A DNA stretch of 64,000 nt from Paragonimus skrjabini miyazakii (GCA_014338405.1 JTDE01000241.1:17953-81952); one strand, 5' to 3'. Shown: positions 45,152 through 58,355, numbered from the stretch's first letter. Notes: a model not told the origin generated them from the sequence alone. Numbers and translations are program-made.

Positions 45152-46295
45152 CCGCCGACTGTGTGAAACTTGAATAGCAGCATCTGTTTTAGTCACAGTT
45201 TACAGAGAGATACCCGGCTAGATCCGTTGAAATGTGTTTTAAGCAACAAATTACAGAATACAGTCACAGGAATTGTCAAATGTGCAAGCTTTTGTCGACA
45301 GCTCTTGCATAGATGACCGCAGTGATAACGACGGAACCTGGTCATCGAGTATGCTTACCAGGCTCAAGAAACGTGCTTGTTGCTTTCCATATGAGAGACT
45401 TCTCTCCATGACCCTGACCGTCTTTAATCAGAAATCTGTCTTTTACATCGTTTGCTAAATTTTCTATGGTTGCGGTGAAGCATACGCTGTCTGAATGGTC
45501 CTGAACCTAAGACAGAAAGTGGTCTAGCATACACTTGAAGGGATAGTGCAAGTGTTGGTTCAAAATGCTCAAGCGGCTCAAATTCCGGCCAGGGACGTGA
45601 CATATTCAATTGCAAAACATGCAGTAGCAGCAAGCCATGCAATTGACTCCGTCTGACTGTTTAATGTGCCAGGACGTAATCACAACCTTAAGGTACTATT
45701 TTGCATGAAAGGCATAGCAAACAAGAACCAAATCGGCTGTTCTTCGAAAAATGGAAACTGTTCACTTCACGTTAGTATCCGTTCATATAACGGCTGGTTA
45801 CTTTTCAGCTACTTATTACAAAATCGAACATAAAAATTCATTTCTAATGTAGTGAAGTGATGAGAATGGAAGAAATATTTTCATCTCGCAACGTATGTGT
45901 TATAGCCGTCTTGTCCAGATGCGTACAAAGAGCCAAACTATAAGGACGCAGGTAACATGAACGCGAATTTAAAATAATACTCTGCAAACCTACGTTCTCT
46001 TTGTTGCCAGATTTGCCAATTCCTGATATTCAAGACCGTATGATTGTTAAACAGGTTGCATAGTACGGCAGCATTTCGTCGAGTTACGTCAGCTACTTAC
46101 GAACACGAAGCCACGAGTGAACAGCTAAACCATGAGAGGGGCACAGACAACATACTTCGGCTTGTCTAGTGAGTAACCAGGTTTCAGGTTATGAGTTGAG
46201 TGTGATCCACACTCTCTGGGCACAAATTTATAAAAGGGTTTGCAGTAGTTCAAGGCTGCCGTAATAAATGTGTGGAGACGTTAATCTTTCAGGTC
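45152..46295. other. Gene-less interval
   Basis: Short frames only (the longest 72 codons on the minus strand, 45,424-45,642). No motif recognised. Confidence 0.45.
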
Positions 46296-46331
46296 AATCA
46301 CAATTTTAAAACAGTTCGTTCCCTTCAGAAG

Positions 46332-46496
46332 TTTGAACAACACCGTTAGAACACGAAAACTGGTAGTTGCAAGCATTTCGTATTGACTCATCAGTACCAA
46401 ATTTACAATAACATGAAACGGTTTTTTATATCGAACAGTTTAGGGTTGGGTTGGGTGGATAGTCGATTGATGTGTTAGGAAAGGTCACTAAGTCCA
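46332..46496 (+). repeat. Copy G left inverted repeat arm, 165 bp
   Basis: Reverse complement of 46,793-46,957 apart from one base (AAATTT here, matching AAGTTT in the other arm's complement). Includes the ACACGAAAACTGGTAG word shared with the arms of copy B. Confidence 0.95.
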
Positions 46497-46801
46497 TAGG
46501 CAGAACCGAGAGGTGTTTGATTTCCAGAATGAAGGAACATTTGCCTAAATGGGTACAGAACTCAGTATTACCGAAGAACGGCAATGTTTTTGAAACACGC
46601 AAACAACCAGTGTCCGCAATCGCAAAACACATCCTGACCACTGGTCACGTGATCGATCCGGCTTGTGCATTCAGAATCTTATTACGTCATCCCAGCTCAA
46701 GATTCTTGCGGTTTGCTGAGGCTGTTGCAATCAATCGACTGAAGCCGGCCCTGTGTGTTCAGAAACAATTGTTCGTGAACTTGACCCTGCATTGGACTTA
46801 G
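46497..46801 (+). pseudogene. PLE copy G endonuclease, 5'-truncated
   Basis: The reading begins inside the GIY-YIG core at IGRTERCLISRMKEHLPKW. It is open through VQNSVLPKN, SAIAKHILTTGHVIDPACAF, LRFAEAVAINRLKPALC and LFVNLTLHWT to a TAG at 46,799-46,801. There is no internal stop, so this is the best-preserved endonuclease C-terminus in the window. The first Cys and Tyr of the motif, the linker and the RT are absent. An ATG-like start at 46,472 falls inside the inverted arm and is accidental. Confidence 0.92.
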
Positions 46802-46957
46802 TGACCTTTCCTAACACATCAATCGACTATCCACCCAACCCAACCCTAAACTGTTCGATATAAAAAACCGTTTCATGTTATTGTAAACTTGGTACTGATG
46901 AGTCAATACGAAATGCTTGCAACTACCAGTTTTCGTGTTCTAACGGTGTTGTTCAAA
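46793..46957 (-). repeat. Copy G right inverted repeat arm, 165 bp
   Basis: Starts within the last three endonuclease codons and covers the 3' untranslated region. Its complement is the left arm. Confidence 0.95.
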
Positions 46958-46967
46958 TCACAATTTT

Positions 46968-47515
46968 GTCATTTATTTTCTCGAAATGATTCAGGCACAA
47001 CATGACACGAGTGTTGTCAGCAATAATTGGTGATGGACTATCTTATGTGATTTTTAATGTGCATACATCGATTCGACCATCGCATAACGTCTTACCGCTG
47101 GCTCCGATAAAGTAGTCCGAACTGCGACAGACGCCATCGGTACACCTACTGTTGTTCGATCCGTGAAGGTGCCAACTCAACTGATGAGCGCCACTTTCCG
47201 AAGTGGTATGGACTACGAATCCTCAAATAAATCATTCGTTTTGCATAGCACGAACATCGAACCAAATCGTCATCAGAAATATTCATGTCATTGCTGTATA
47301 GTCGGAGTGAACTGTCTTTATTTTGCTCTCTTCTATTCTAAGCTAGACTGTTTCAACTTTTCCTTGTAAATAGCCCAAACGGTCAGTTTTTAACAAGGTA
47401 TTAACGCAGTTTCTCGTAGGATCATATAGTTCACTGGATACTTCGTGCGATGACGATTAGCAATAGTGGACCGCCCCCAAAATTCTGGTTAACTGTTATA
47501 AAATAAATGAGCAGG
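46968..47515. other. Gene-less interval between copy G and SINE 1
   Basis: One 68-codon frame (47,163-47,369), unrecognised. Confidence 0.45.
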
Positions 47516-47524
47516 AATATGGAA

Positions 47525-47765
47525 TGACATTTTATGGAACTTCGGCTGGATATGAACCAGCGAAAGATACAGTCTGCTTAGACACGATGAGTGCTTTATC
47601 AACTGAGTTATGAAAACACGCCAAGAGCTAACATTTCATATTTGGACTCAGTTACTCACCGAACCTATCTCACCATATGGAATCTACCAAATAATCCAGC
47701 AGATTGACTGTTCAAGCAGGTTATTATGTTAGGTCACGTTGGAATTCACCAACACTACCGAATGT
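47525..47765 (-). mobile_element. tRNA-derived SINE, copy 1
   Basis: Read on the minus strand, the tRNA-like part (about 47,615-47,530) has TAACTCAGTTGATAAAGC as a weak A box and GCTGGTTCATATCCAGCC as a B box arm. The companion segment (47,620-47,765) aligns with that of copy 2 along its length, sharing CATATGGAATC.ACCAAAT.ATCC, ATTGACT or TCGACTG words, and a final GGAAT block. A complete tRNA fold is not expected because the anticodon arm is disturbed. Confidence 0.75.
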
Positions 47766-47779
47766 GCGACAGAACATAT

Positions 47780-49930
47780 CGACCAAGCTATTCGTCTGTC
47801 CGCACAGCCGATTAGGTTATGACAAAAGACAAACCTACTTGATGTTGCACAAAATACGCAATAGTTTAAACAGCACGGACGTGAATTGCTTGTCTTTGCA
47901 GTTCACAGTCTAAACACGAAGTTCGAATCGTTCAAACAACAGATGAGTCACTGAAGTGATGTTGGTCTCTGGTGAAATTCTCATTTGAAGGTTTACCGGT
48001 GTGCTTATCAAGGGTCCTCTGCCCGTGCGTGTCCGTTAGTTTTTTGGTGAAAGATAGGTTCTGGAGCGCCTTACAGAAGCAAATAGATGCAATGCAGCTT
48101 ATTAAACAACGTGTATTTGTGCATGGTTTAAATGTTGAATCTGTCCTGCAGTGTCTATGGAGCTCAATCGAGTAAAGAGTGGAATCAAATGAGATGCATC
48201 CTATTGGGTCGTTGAAAAGTTTATCTCCGAGGCGGTATCTACTACGTGGAAGTTACGAGAGTTGATGATAATTAGTGTTAAAATGATCTGGAGCTGCATG
48301 GGTTGTCTGCCATGCGGGAGCGTTTGCTGTTGGAGGGGCAGCTCAAAATCAAACCCATAATACAAACATGTTTGCCTTTTCAGATTGCTTTCAATTAAGC
48401 CACTACATCTTTTTTCCGAATATTTGTTTATCCATTCTCTTAAATGTCGGCATGATGTGTAATTCATTTGTTTAATTGAATTATGTAAATAAGTCAAGTT
48501 CATTTAACCTTTTTGATAAAAAATGACGTACATCACCTCTTCAGGACACAGTTGACCCTTTTTTTAAAACCAAGGGAATTGGAAAAACTTGATACGGTTT
48601 GCGAGGGTCAACAATTCCTTCTAAGTTTCCCCACAACCGAATCATTTTTGGACAGGATGATATATCTTCCATTAATTTTAATTATCTATCTTCCTGGATT
48701 TCAGATGCAAAAATGCAGTCGGTTTATTTAGGAGAATTAACCAACGTTTCACACTAACATAATGTGATCGTTCTATTTTGTTAGTCAGTGTAAATTTAGT
48801 AATATTGGGGAGTTTTCTTCATTCACTGCATTAATATTCCGACGTGTAATGAACAACCAGTTCAGATGCACTTTGAAGTGATGAAGGTGTCATCAGAAAT
48901 ACTTGGTAATGCAAATATTTATTATAAAACCTATGTTAATCGTCAATCAAAGACTGATCCTTTTGCATCTAACCAAAGGAGTTTGATAGGTAAGGTTTCA
49001 TCTTATCGTCAACTTTTACCTTTCAGGATGTTTTATCTCATCTAAGTTTGAATTATTTGAGCACCACTGATATATTTACGTTGATGATGAGCCATTGGAA
49101 TCTTTGCAAATCATCTTACATATCTTAATCCTGTTATCTCATGGGTTGCACATCGTTATGGCAGTCCGGTAAATGAAGGCTTCTGGTTTACGTCACAGCT
49201 GCTTATTTGCTCTCAATTTCTGCTTGATCTTCTTGATAAGCTTCAAATCAACACGAAGCTGGTTACAGCGATCTGTTAGTTTGGGAAGGAGACCAAAACT
49301 ACTTAAACTTATATTCTCACAGCTGTTATCAACATGAACTGCGCATAAGTTAGACAATGTGTATCCGACCAATGGGGCATAAAAAAGTTATCGCGTTTAC
49401 ATCAATCAGTACTGTTGAAGGCATTGTTCAGCAGTCAATTGGGTAACTAATCGGCTTGTCACAGAGTGGCTCTGTTCAGCTATCTCCTCCAACTTCACAG
49501 TTAAAATTGAGTCAAGACCGGTCGAGGTGACCAAAGTGTTCGTGAACGGGCATCACTGGACATTTAAAATAGGAACCATTGCTACGGAGTAAGTCATCGG
49601 TTGAGTCGCAACCAATGAAGGTCAGAGGACATACCACTACTTTGCATTAATTTGACTTTCTTAAAAAGATTTCATCAAGCGACTTAAACCCGAGAATTTA
49701 CAGTATATAAGCTTTGAAGAAGGCATTGTGTTTGATCTGCTGTGCGTAAAAATTACCACCATTAGGATGATTAGGTTTTATGGATCAAATTAATTCACAA
49801 CGGGTAGCCCGGTCATAAATACAGGTGAAGACGTCATTGCATGTGTGTTGTTGTGATTATATGCAAATTTGGTAAAAGAAGGTGACGGAAATACGGCGTA
49901 CTTATCTTGCATGGTGTTATCAGGGTCTAC
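47780..49930. other. Gene-less interval
   Basis: Contains a 100-codon minus-strand frame at 48,201-48,503 (ending VDTASEINFSTTQ) and short plus-strand frames. None recognised; no splice pattern was convincing. Confidence 0.35.
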
Positions 49931-49938
49931 CAAATAGG

Positions 49939-50470
49939 TCAGGTGAGACTGCTGACAGATCCGAACCATTCGATTCTTTTCACCGTCTGTAGTGTGTTTG
50001 CGATCAACGAAGTCTTTGTCAGTGAACGTTCTTTGGGGTTGAATAGAACAATTTTCAGTATGGGTGGATGGTAAAAGTCAGCTTGATACCATTTGAGGAT
50101 AATGCATGCAACAATGACCACATCATGTTCCAACTTTCTAACTTGCTGAATATCATTAGGAGACTTTCTGTCGTATTTTACCCACATTTTAATACGTACT
50201 TCTAGTTGAGAGAGCAGTCTGTCAAATGTAACAGACCTGACAGTCAGCAGTTCGTACAATCCGTATGGTCTGATCTCTCCACTTCGGACGTGTTTATGTT
50301 GTCCTGACTGACCAACGGTCTGCTGTTTTCCTATATGCTCCGGTTGTACGGAATAACGGCGGTCTACAACCAATTTCTGGGTTCGATGCGTTAGACATAG
50401 GCTTTCTTGAGTTGGACGCAATATTTTGCCACAGAACCCGTTTGTTTCCAGTGTTGACTTGGTAAACCTT
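49939..50470 (-). other. Unassigned frame of about 175 codons
   Basis: The minus strand is open from about 50,470 to a stop at 49,939 (160 codons from the first listed start). Segments include YGLYELLTVRSVTFDRLLSQ and EHDVVIVACIILKWYQADFY. A donor-like ACG/GTGAAA lies near 49,985. No domain recognised. In DNA of this AT content roughly one frame of this length is expected by chance in 64 kb over six frames, so length alone does not make it a gene. Confidence 0.25.
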
Positions 50471-50548
50471 TGTTAATTTGTTCACTAAACTGGGAAGTGA
50501 CAAGATCTTGTGCAACAGACTGGATATAACTGCTTCCTTAGTGCACAA

Positions 50549-53500
50549 AAAATGTTTTGAATTGAAGTGAAAGTATCAATCAGGATGGGTGTCGTTTTTC
50601 TACTTTCCTGTTCCCAGCTTACCATAAACCGCTTCGAATACTGTGAAATCTAAAAAAATTCACATTCTGGTTCATCTGTTCACGTTTGTTTGAAAATCTG
50701 ATCTGTCGATGAAGCACGTCTTTGTGTTTCATAAATTTAGCATATGGCTCTTCTCTTATACACGGAAAGTAGGAAAAAAGACGGTACCTTCCAGTATACT
50801 TTCTGGTTATGTGTGAGAAAGAACGCCTCACATATTACAATATCGACTGCCGATGTCACAATAGGTGTAAAGCAGTCGTGAAACGAACTGCACACAGCCG
50901 GCCCATAGAACAATTATAAATAACATTCATCGGCTTGAATTTATTTAACCCGTAATCGGATTTGGATGACGGTTACGTTTGTGGATACATAGTCAGACGG
51001 CCAATTCGGTTGCCCATGCATCCGATGGTTCCTCTAATATTATAGTTTTGATAAAACCGTCCTTTAGGTATGTTTAGTTTCGCTGACTGATCCGTGCTGT
51101 CTTGAAACACAAGAGTTCGAGTTGTTCGGGTTGTTGGTCTGTATGGTTTTTCTCTTGTCTGATTTGCCCGTTTGAGTTACCGACCATGCAAAACTGATAC
51201 AAACAGCTGTTCCGTACAATCGTTTGTGCACGTGGCAAAGGGTCGATGAGGCAACAAAACCTTTCATAACCTTGCGGGATAATTATCACCTAATAATTAC
51301 ACAAGCATATGCTCAATAATAACATGTAATCCACAAGTTCACAAATAGCTGGCTGATTTCAGCAACCCATTCACATACTGCACAGTTCAACGTCGTTTGA
51401 GGCTGTCCATCTCAAACCACGTTGCTGTAACAAAGGCAAACGTGTTTAGTTGAGTCCTGTCTTACAAGCGGTAGTGTGACTGTGTGAGAACTAAATGCCT
51501 TCTCAGAACTCAACAGGTTTCTAATTCCACGTGTTTAAGCATTTGACCATCACTCACAACGGTTCGTTGAGTGATCAGAGTTTCTTTCATGTCCATGTAA
51601 CAAATTAAAGTGTGTACATTGTAAGTCAACTAGTGGTAAACGGGACAATTGTTGTTTGTACGTATCAGACTAGATTTTCTGGTTAGCGACTAACCCACGA
51701 ACTGACAAATGTTTGTAGACTAATTCAGCCATTCAGTCACACAACAAAAGATTGGCTCGTCTCTCATGCTTTGTAACTTCATAACAGTCTGTAATTCACT
51801 CACGTTGTGTGGTTTACAACGTTTCAATGCGTGTACTATGAAGTTTCAGTGAAGTAATCCGGCTAACTGCTCTTAATGAAGTGTTTTTTAAATCCAAAAA
51901 TTTCTCATTCGTGTGGGAATTTGTTGTCTACTCAATGCGAAAACTGAATTCAAACCAATAATTATGTACTTAACTTACATTATAAATCATCTGAACGTAT
52001 TTCGATTGCTGTGTTTGGTTAGTTAGGCAACCCAACAAAGATAAGAAATGCCTTCTATATACGTAGTCATCAGTTCTCATGAGATCTTCTTCGCAAAATA
52101 TTCTGAGTAACATGTGTGTGTAATGGACACAAAATAAGGTTTAGGTATAATGTGTCACTGTAAATAATGGAGGTCATGTTGACCAAGGGAATCAATCAAG
52201 GATGTAAATATGGAGATAATTGTAATTTGCCTGCCAAGGGTACAAAGCTAGACGATGAGTCATCTGCAAACAGAAAGGTGTCCAACGAATTATTTGAAAA
52301 AGCGAGCAGTTGTACAAAACCCTTAGTAAAGGCTATTGTACTATTTTCAGTCCCGTGTAGCCTTCTCACTTAACAAATGTAATTGCGCAACAGAGGAAAC
52401 TAATTACCCAGTTAACTGGAATTAAATACGAATAACCACGCCGGATTGTTTTGTTTGACTGTTAATATGGTACAATCTCTCATCTATGATCATACTGTAT
52501 CATTTGCGGCCGATAGTGCCGTAACAGCGACGTCGCAGTTTCTGACATTTAACGGCAATCTGCGGTAGTTTATTGTTGATAACCGATCATTTGCATACAG
52601 TGACATTCTTGCTGGCTGGTCTCGTGAGATTTGGTAATCCTTTAGTCTTTAAATGAGGGGTTTCAGAGTGTGGTTTTCATTTGCTTAAATCTTAAGCAAT
52701 GTAACTGTACAAGGATGTTACCTAGTGAATTTTGGTTCGGTTGAGCACACATACGCTTCTAGTAAACTGAAAGGGGGAAAGTTTTCCTACCCCATGTAGC
52801 TGTGTTGTATGGTTTAAATAATAGTAAGTAATCTTTGAACCTTGAGGACGAATGTTTTTCCGATAACTAACTGGGGTTCTTGGCTTGTCGTTTGGAACGT
52901 ACAATCGTGTAAGAATATCTATGCACGGATAACGCCGCAGCAGTATATCAGCTCGTGTACCAAAGCCGCACCGCCTAGGTTGCATTAAAGGTAACCAGCA
53001 AAATCAGCATTGCCTGAACAAGCGCTGTGGTATCCGCTTCACAAAGAGATTGATCCATCTGCTTATATGGACAGTACTGATACGTTGCTTTTAGCTTTGA
53101 ACCGTAGTTTCTACTAATCCATGTGGATTGTTGAAACATTCATGTTACTTCTTATGAAAAACTAAGGGCAATGGCTTTGAATGAGGAGGCCTGAGGTTGG
53201 GGCATCACTGTCTTTACATTACAGACTCCTTCCAACTTCTTATTAAAAACAAGGGTGCACAAATTGTCTTTTGTTCATTTTTGGCTTTCTTTCATCAGTT
53301 TTACTGAAGCAGTCTGTCTGAACCAAAAGAAACCAGAAATGACGAGCGAAGGGGCCAATTTAATAAAACCAATCAGGAAACGTAAAAATATGTATACAGA
53401 TGGCAACAGCAAACTTAGCGCAATTAATATAGGTTGATACTGTTTGATCAGTATGGCTGTGTTGACTGCTAAAGAGATTGTGTTGTCGTTAGCTTAAACC

Positions 53501-55310
53501 ACGATAAAATATTTAGACCAGCTTACCTGATGATATATTTACTGGGTATTCCGAGTGGTCGGTGGGATCTTGGCCCCAGCATTCTAAGTTAACTGTTCAG
53601 CTTTGACAATTCCCGGATCAGGCATTAGTGAAACGTTCAGTTCGTTTCACCAGTGTAAATACCACCTCAACTGCAAACGAACTCTTAGATAATAAGATAA
53701 ACAGATTTATTTATTACATCACTTCATATCTAAGTTCCGGGTAGAAGGTAAGCATATTTTGAAATCTCCATTAAAACGTCTCTGTGCACGTTCTATCACA
53801 TGATGTATGGCAGCTACTAGGAAGTCCAATACGAAGTATGATTTGAAAAGGATTTATTTGGTTAGGTCTTAGTACTCATAAGCTGCTCATATGTTATTCT
53901 AACCCCGTTGTAAACCTTGTTGTGTTTTTCATTTGTTCTTCAGGAAGTCGCATATGCAGACACACTTGATACCGTTACACCAACCGATGCAAAAACAAGA
54001 GTTTTAACAATTGTCATCTTGGAATTATACTATCATAGATCAGTTCTTCAAAGCGTTCACCCAGTAAGCTTTTTATAACAAATGTCCATGTACTACGGTC
54101 TACCGTTTGATTTTACTTCCGAACTGACTACGAATGTTATACATACTTCATCCGATAAAGTAGTGCAGGAGTTAATATGATCAGGATCATACTCTCTTGT
54201 TTATAAAAGGTTTTGTGACCAAAGCTGCTTATTCTTGTTTTGTTACAGTTTAACTAGGTAATAACAGGTTCGAAGGTTTTTGACTCTCACAACATCCAAC
54301 TTTTATACTGGGTGGATTATACTTAAAAACGACTATATTCCATACACGAAGCGATATGGTCTTCAAACTATTCTTGAAGAATATGCACAAGAATATTATA
54401 AGAAATAGCGTACATAAGTAACTAAGGCAGTTAGATGGTTTATTGCCTTAATGAATGTTCTAGATGTTTTTGTAATAGATATATGTATCTTAACAATATG
54501 AAGAGTAAGTTCAAAGTTACGCAGGAATAGGACTGTGAAGATTTCCATCTGGAGTAAATTGGTGGTTTAGACACCCAACAAACGTTGTCCTAACTGTCTA
54601 GGTTCATTCTTGTATTTGCACAAGAATCGTGCCTGACAAAGCGGTACACGTTTGCATGTTTCAACGTTCATCACAAACAGATGTCTGTAGAACTGTCTGG
54701 TGTTTTAATGAAAAATATGCGAATAGAACTTATCTAAGTGAGTTAAATTTACCTTCTCAACCATGAAATGGATTGTCGTTGTTTCAACTTTTCGTTGGAG
54801 TACGTGATGCAAACTCAATGCCAATTTTGATCACCAAAGGTAAATCAAAAGGTAGGACACTATTTAACTTATGAATTTTACTGTCTAACAGATCAGTTTA
54901 AGCGACTCTACAATTTTAGGATGAAGGTAAGCATAACAATTTAGTGAACGATTTCAATAGCAACAAAAACGGATCCGACAAACTGACGATTTGTTGAGAT
55001 CTTACAATGTAGTGTTCATGTTTTGTGACCGGCGATCTGTATTGTCAGGAAGAATCCCCCTTTATGCCAAGCTTTTTGTTTGTTCCATCTAACTAGAGAA
55101 CTGTAATAATGGCATTTAAGTACAGCCAGGGAAAGAGCTACCTGGTTTGCTATTTTGCCATGCAGACGAATGTCTACGATCAAAACCTCATATGTGTCAT
55201 TAGCTAAATAGCCATAAGTGGTTTTTGTCTGTCACATTTTATGCAAAAACCACTTCTTTTCGGACAAGTAATTTCATTATGGTCTTTCCAACATCTTCAG
55301 AAACAGGATC
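50549..55310. other. Gene-less AT-rich interval
   Basis: Only frames of 60-87 codons on either strand, with no recognised motif, transposon or RNA gene. Confidence 0.4.
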
Positions 55311-55313
55311 ATT

Positions 55314-55823
55314 TTGAAAATGATACGGATTTGTACGTTCCGTCTACGTCACGTTCATGCATGTGCATACACACACATACACACAATTGCCCACTCACGT
55401 GAACCGTCCCGTTTCACACCTGCCGGTTGCAAAGGTCACGGGCGCCCATTCATGCTTTGTACTTTTCTCATAGGCTTGTTATTGGCTAATCGATATGTTC
55501 ACTGTAAACTCTATTCATTGTTACGTGTAATTCACTTTCATGCTGGCTCAGCCAGGATACACAAGGTTCCTCTTAACTCCTTTGAGTTCTCACTTAAGTG
55601 CGTAGTGCAGATACAACAGGATTCATATTTGTTTAACTCAGTAAAACGACTCTATATCTGGACCGGAATTTTTACTCCGGTTTTCGTTCTTGTGAGACCA
55701 ACGTGTCCACTTCAAGGCCAGAAACCTTATGATGGGCATGACCGAAGAATCACATTCAACCGCTCAACTACAACCTGGTATGAATGCTATCCGGTTTTAC
55801 TGGCCACTTCAACAGTAGATTAG
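55314..55823 (+). other. Unassigned 169-codon frame
   Basis: The longest non-transposon frame in the window. It begins in a CA-rich stretch (ACACACATACACACA at about 55,370) and has one hydrophobic stretch near residues 48-60 (LCTFLIGLLLANR). No motif is recognised and no signal sequence at the N-terminus. It could equally be chance or an old repeat. Confidence 0.2.
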
Positions 55824-55829
55824 CCGATG

Positions 55830-58040
55830 CATTCTGTTTATTCCATCTGATAACCTTATGATCAGAATCTCACAATTATGTTGAAGCTACTGCCTTCGGT
55901 AAGTCAACTCTGCGTGGTTCAGTTTATAGATAGAAGCAAGAGGATTTAAATAATTTCAAACTGAATTGTGGTCGAGCAGTTGAATGAGATTATTCCATCA
56001 GATCCATCTTAGAGCTATTGACGTTCTGGTTAAGACGCCAGTCTGACAATTACGGGGCCAGGTGACAAATTCTACTATGGAAGACGGTGTGTACTAGTTC
56101 AATGACACTTTGTGTTGAAAGCTTACGTAGGTGTTCCGCAGAAAAACCTAGTCTGATTGATCACTGGTGTCAGCCTTTAAAAGCTGTGTTTTCCCCTGTC
56201 TGTTTTTTTCAACTTTTACCTCACTGTTTCGTGGGTGCGCGTTTAACATCCAGCTAGTTTGCAGAAACATCTCTAATGTTCCTACTATAATTGTCATTCA
56301 TGGTGTTTCGATTTTCTAGAGGCGATAACAAACAGCCAGGGATCGGTTTGTGATAAATTAAACAGTACTAGTTTTTGTTCTCAGATTTTATGCTCAGCTG
56401 AATTTTTATTGCAAATCTTTCCAAAGGCGGCTTGGTGATGGTCAACCTTCGCATTTTCATCTCAAAGTTTCGTGTTTGTAAACGTTGTCGAGAGTTATTG
56501 TTCTACATATAAATCAGGTGATTAAGTTTGTTGTCAAAGCGGCTGCATCGATTGAATGGACTTCTGCCCATACAAACTGTGGTTAGGAAACCGAATCCGT
56601 ATTAACAAACGTTTGTTGGTGAACACATTTCGTTTGAATCGGTTGAACTTTACAGAGAACAGTGATTCGTTAGTTTAAATTGACCTGATGATTTCTTACA
56701 GCCGGAGGATCCAAAACGGAATTCGATTGATTTTCTTTCACTTGTTGCAAACCACGTTGGATGATGCAATCTGTCTTCTCTAGACAGATGTTTGGTCAAA
56801 TGATGTATGCAGTTCACTGAACAATCACAAACAAACAAGGGAACCACTGCAAATAAGTTATGGACGGGCAGTTTATTTTTCGGATATAGTGATCAACGGA
56901 GAACCCAAATATGAAATAATAGGTCTAGCTACAATAGAAGTTCTGTTGAGAAAGCTAGTAAGACAACGTGTTAATGATCCAGCCAGTGTATTCCTTTCGG
57001 ACGGTAACCACATGAAAACGAGCCTTCCATTAATCCTCTGGGTCTTTCGTGGTACTTGAACCTGTCTCATATATTTGATCACAGTGTTATGTGGATAGTC
57101 GTTCTGATGCAAATTATAAGTTGTGAATGTGCGATCGTGTTCCGAAGTGTCCGCTGAGCAAATGTTTTTAGCCCTGCCTACAAAATATTCAGCCGGTTTT
57201 CGTTCATCCTTAACACTAGTAAGACTAAAATTGGCTAAAATGGCCTTACCAAATATTCTTGCGATAGCCGGATCTTTGTGAACTGTTGTTAGTCGTTCTA
57301 CTCACTGAGACGTCCGGTGAATGAAGTCATCTGACTCGAGGTCGTAGATTAAATTTGTCGTCGGATGTGCCTAGTTGAATGCAATTAAAATGCAGGCTAT
57401 CTTAACTGCTAAATCTTTGATGTTGAAAATACTATCACCGTATCGCCTTTGAACAAACTTTTGATGTACCGTACTGTTAATCACCGCACGTTCCAAACTA
57501 CTCATGCAAATATCCGGCAACGATTGACTTAGCGGTTATTCCATCATCATTCTGTCATTTTGTCCGTAGATGTCATCAATAAAGAACAAATTGTACACTC
57601 AGGGCTCATCTTTGAAACAATTCCTTACAGAACGCTATTAGCAAGCCGATCAAAATTTCGTCGTCTTTACTAAAATCACTTATGTGGTCTCTTTTGTCAA
57701 CCAGTGATAATTGCAGACAACGAGATTGCGTCAAGAGAAAAATTGTTTTTATTATTGAACTGTATAAACGTATCGAACTGTACCTCTTAATAAAAGAACG
57801 TAAATTTTTCTCCAAATTCGCTCTGGCCAGTGTGCCAACTTTTGATATGGTGAAGTATTAGATATTTAGGATAGAGCGGTAAGAACAGTCAGGCTTACGA
57901 ATATTTGACAACCCGCAGAAACGTGGATCTCATAAGTTCGAACTGGTTAGTTATTAAGAATTCTTGGTTGTCCAAAGTTGACAATTCTCTGTGTTTCTAC
58001 TTCTTTGTCTAACATTTGTCTTTTTCAACTTGTTAAACTT
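55830..58040. other. Gene-less AT-rich interval
   Basis: Minus-strand frames of 65-79 codons at 56,650-57,112 and 57,606-57,815, unrecognised. Nothing else seen. Confidence 0.4.
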
Positions 58041-58047
58041 AGTAGTA

Positions 58048-58320
58048 TCTTTTTTAGATGAGACTCAATTGTAAAAAGTCAGGACTTCGACTGGATTCGA
58101 ACCAAAGTCAAAAACAACATGCTCAAACACGACAAGCGCTGTACCAGCCTAGCTACAGAGCCACGCCAAGAGCTCGGAACTTTTACACATTGACTCGGTT
58201 ACCCACCCGTCCCATTACCTCATATGGAATCCACCAAATGATCCGGGGGATCGACTGCCCTGGCAAGATTTACCGAACACTCCACACTGGAATCTACCAC
58301 CGCCACCGTTGAGCATAGAG
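58048..58320 (-). mobile_element. tRNA-derived SINE, copy 2
   Basis: On the minus strand TAGCTAGGCTGG (near 58,150) is a close match to a Pol III A box, and GGTTCGAATCCAGTCGAAG (near 58,085) contains a consensus B box. Between them lies the disturbed anticodon arm. The companion segment (58,170-58,320) aligns with copy 1. This is the best-preserved promoter of the three copies, so it may still be transcribable by RNA polymerase III. Confidence 0.8.
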
Positions 58321-58355
58321 ATTGTATTGCTACTAAGTCGGTTGGCAGATCTATG

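Larger units (their letters stand above)
46296..46967 (+). mobile_element. Truncated PLE (copy G), fold-back form
   Basis: A unit of about 0.67 kb: left inverted arm, 5'-truncated endonuclease, and right arm. The two arms are each 165 bases and differ at a single base. The left arm is the inverted copy of the element's own 3' end, fused directly to the endonuclease within its GIY-YIG core. A 12-base word, AATCACAATTTT, occurs at 46,296-46,307 and again at 46,956-46,967. This may be a target-site duplication, with about 24 extra bases between the left copy and the arm, and it overlaps the last two bases of the right arm. The near-identity of the arms suggests recent insertion or gene conversion between them. 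The family is the same as copy B (shared endonuclease, 3' region and arm sequence). Confidence 0.88.

Noticed and set aside
44960..45196. Frames of 61-78 codons across the N gap
   Set aside because: They consist almost entirely of unknown residues from the 150 N run.
46472..46500. Apparent start codon and N-terminus of the 109-codon frame at 46,472
   Set aside because: The first residues are translated from the left inverted arm, which is an inverted copy of the 3' untranslated region; the endonuclease is simply truncated.
46426..46641. 71-codon minus-strand frame across the copy G endonuclease
   Set aside because: It is an antisense shadow of the endonuclease and the inverted arm.
55314..55823. 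Membrane protein gene (169 codons)
   Set aside because: There is one weak hydrophobic stretch only, no signal or motif, and a frame of this length is expected about once by chance in this window.
58070..58160. Functional tRNA gene on the minus strand
   Set aside because: A and B boxes are good but the acceptor and anticodon stems do not pair, and related copies with companion segments show it is a SINE.
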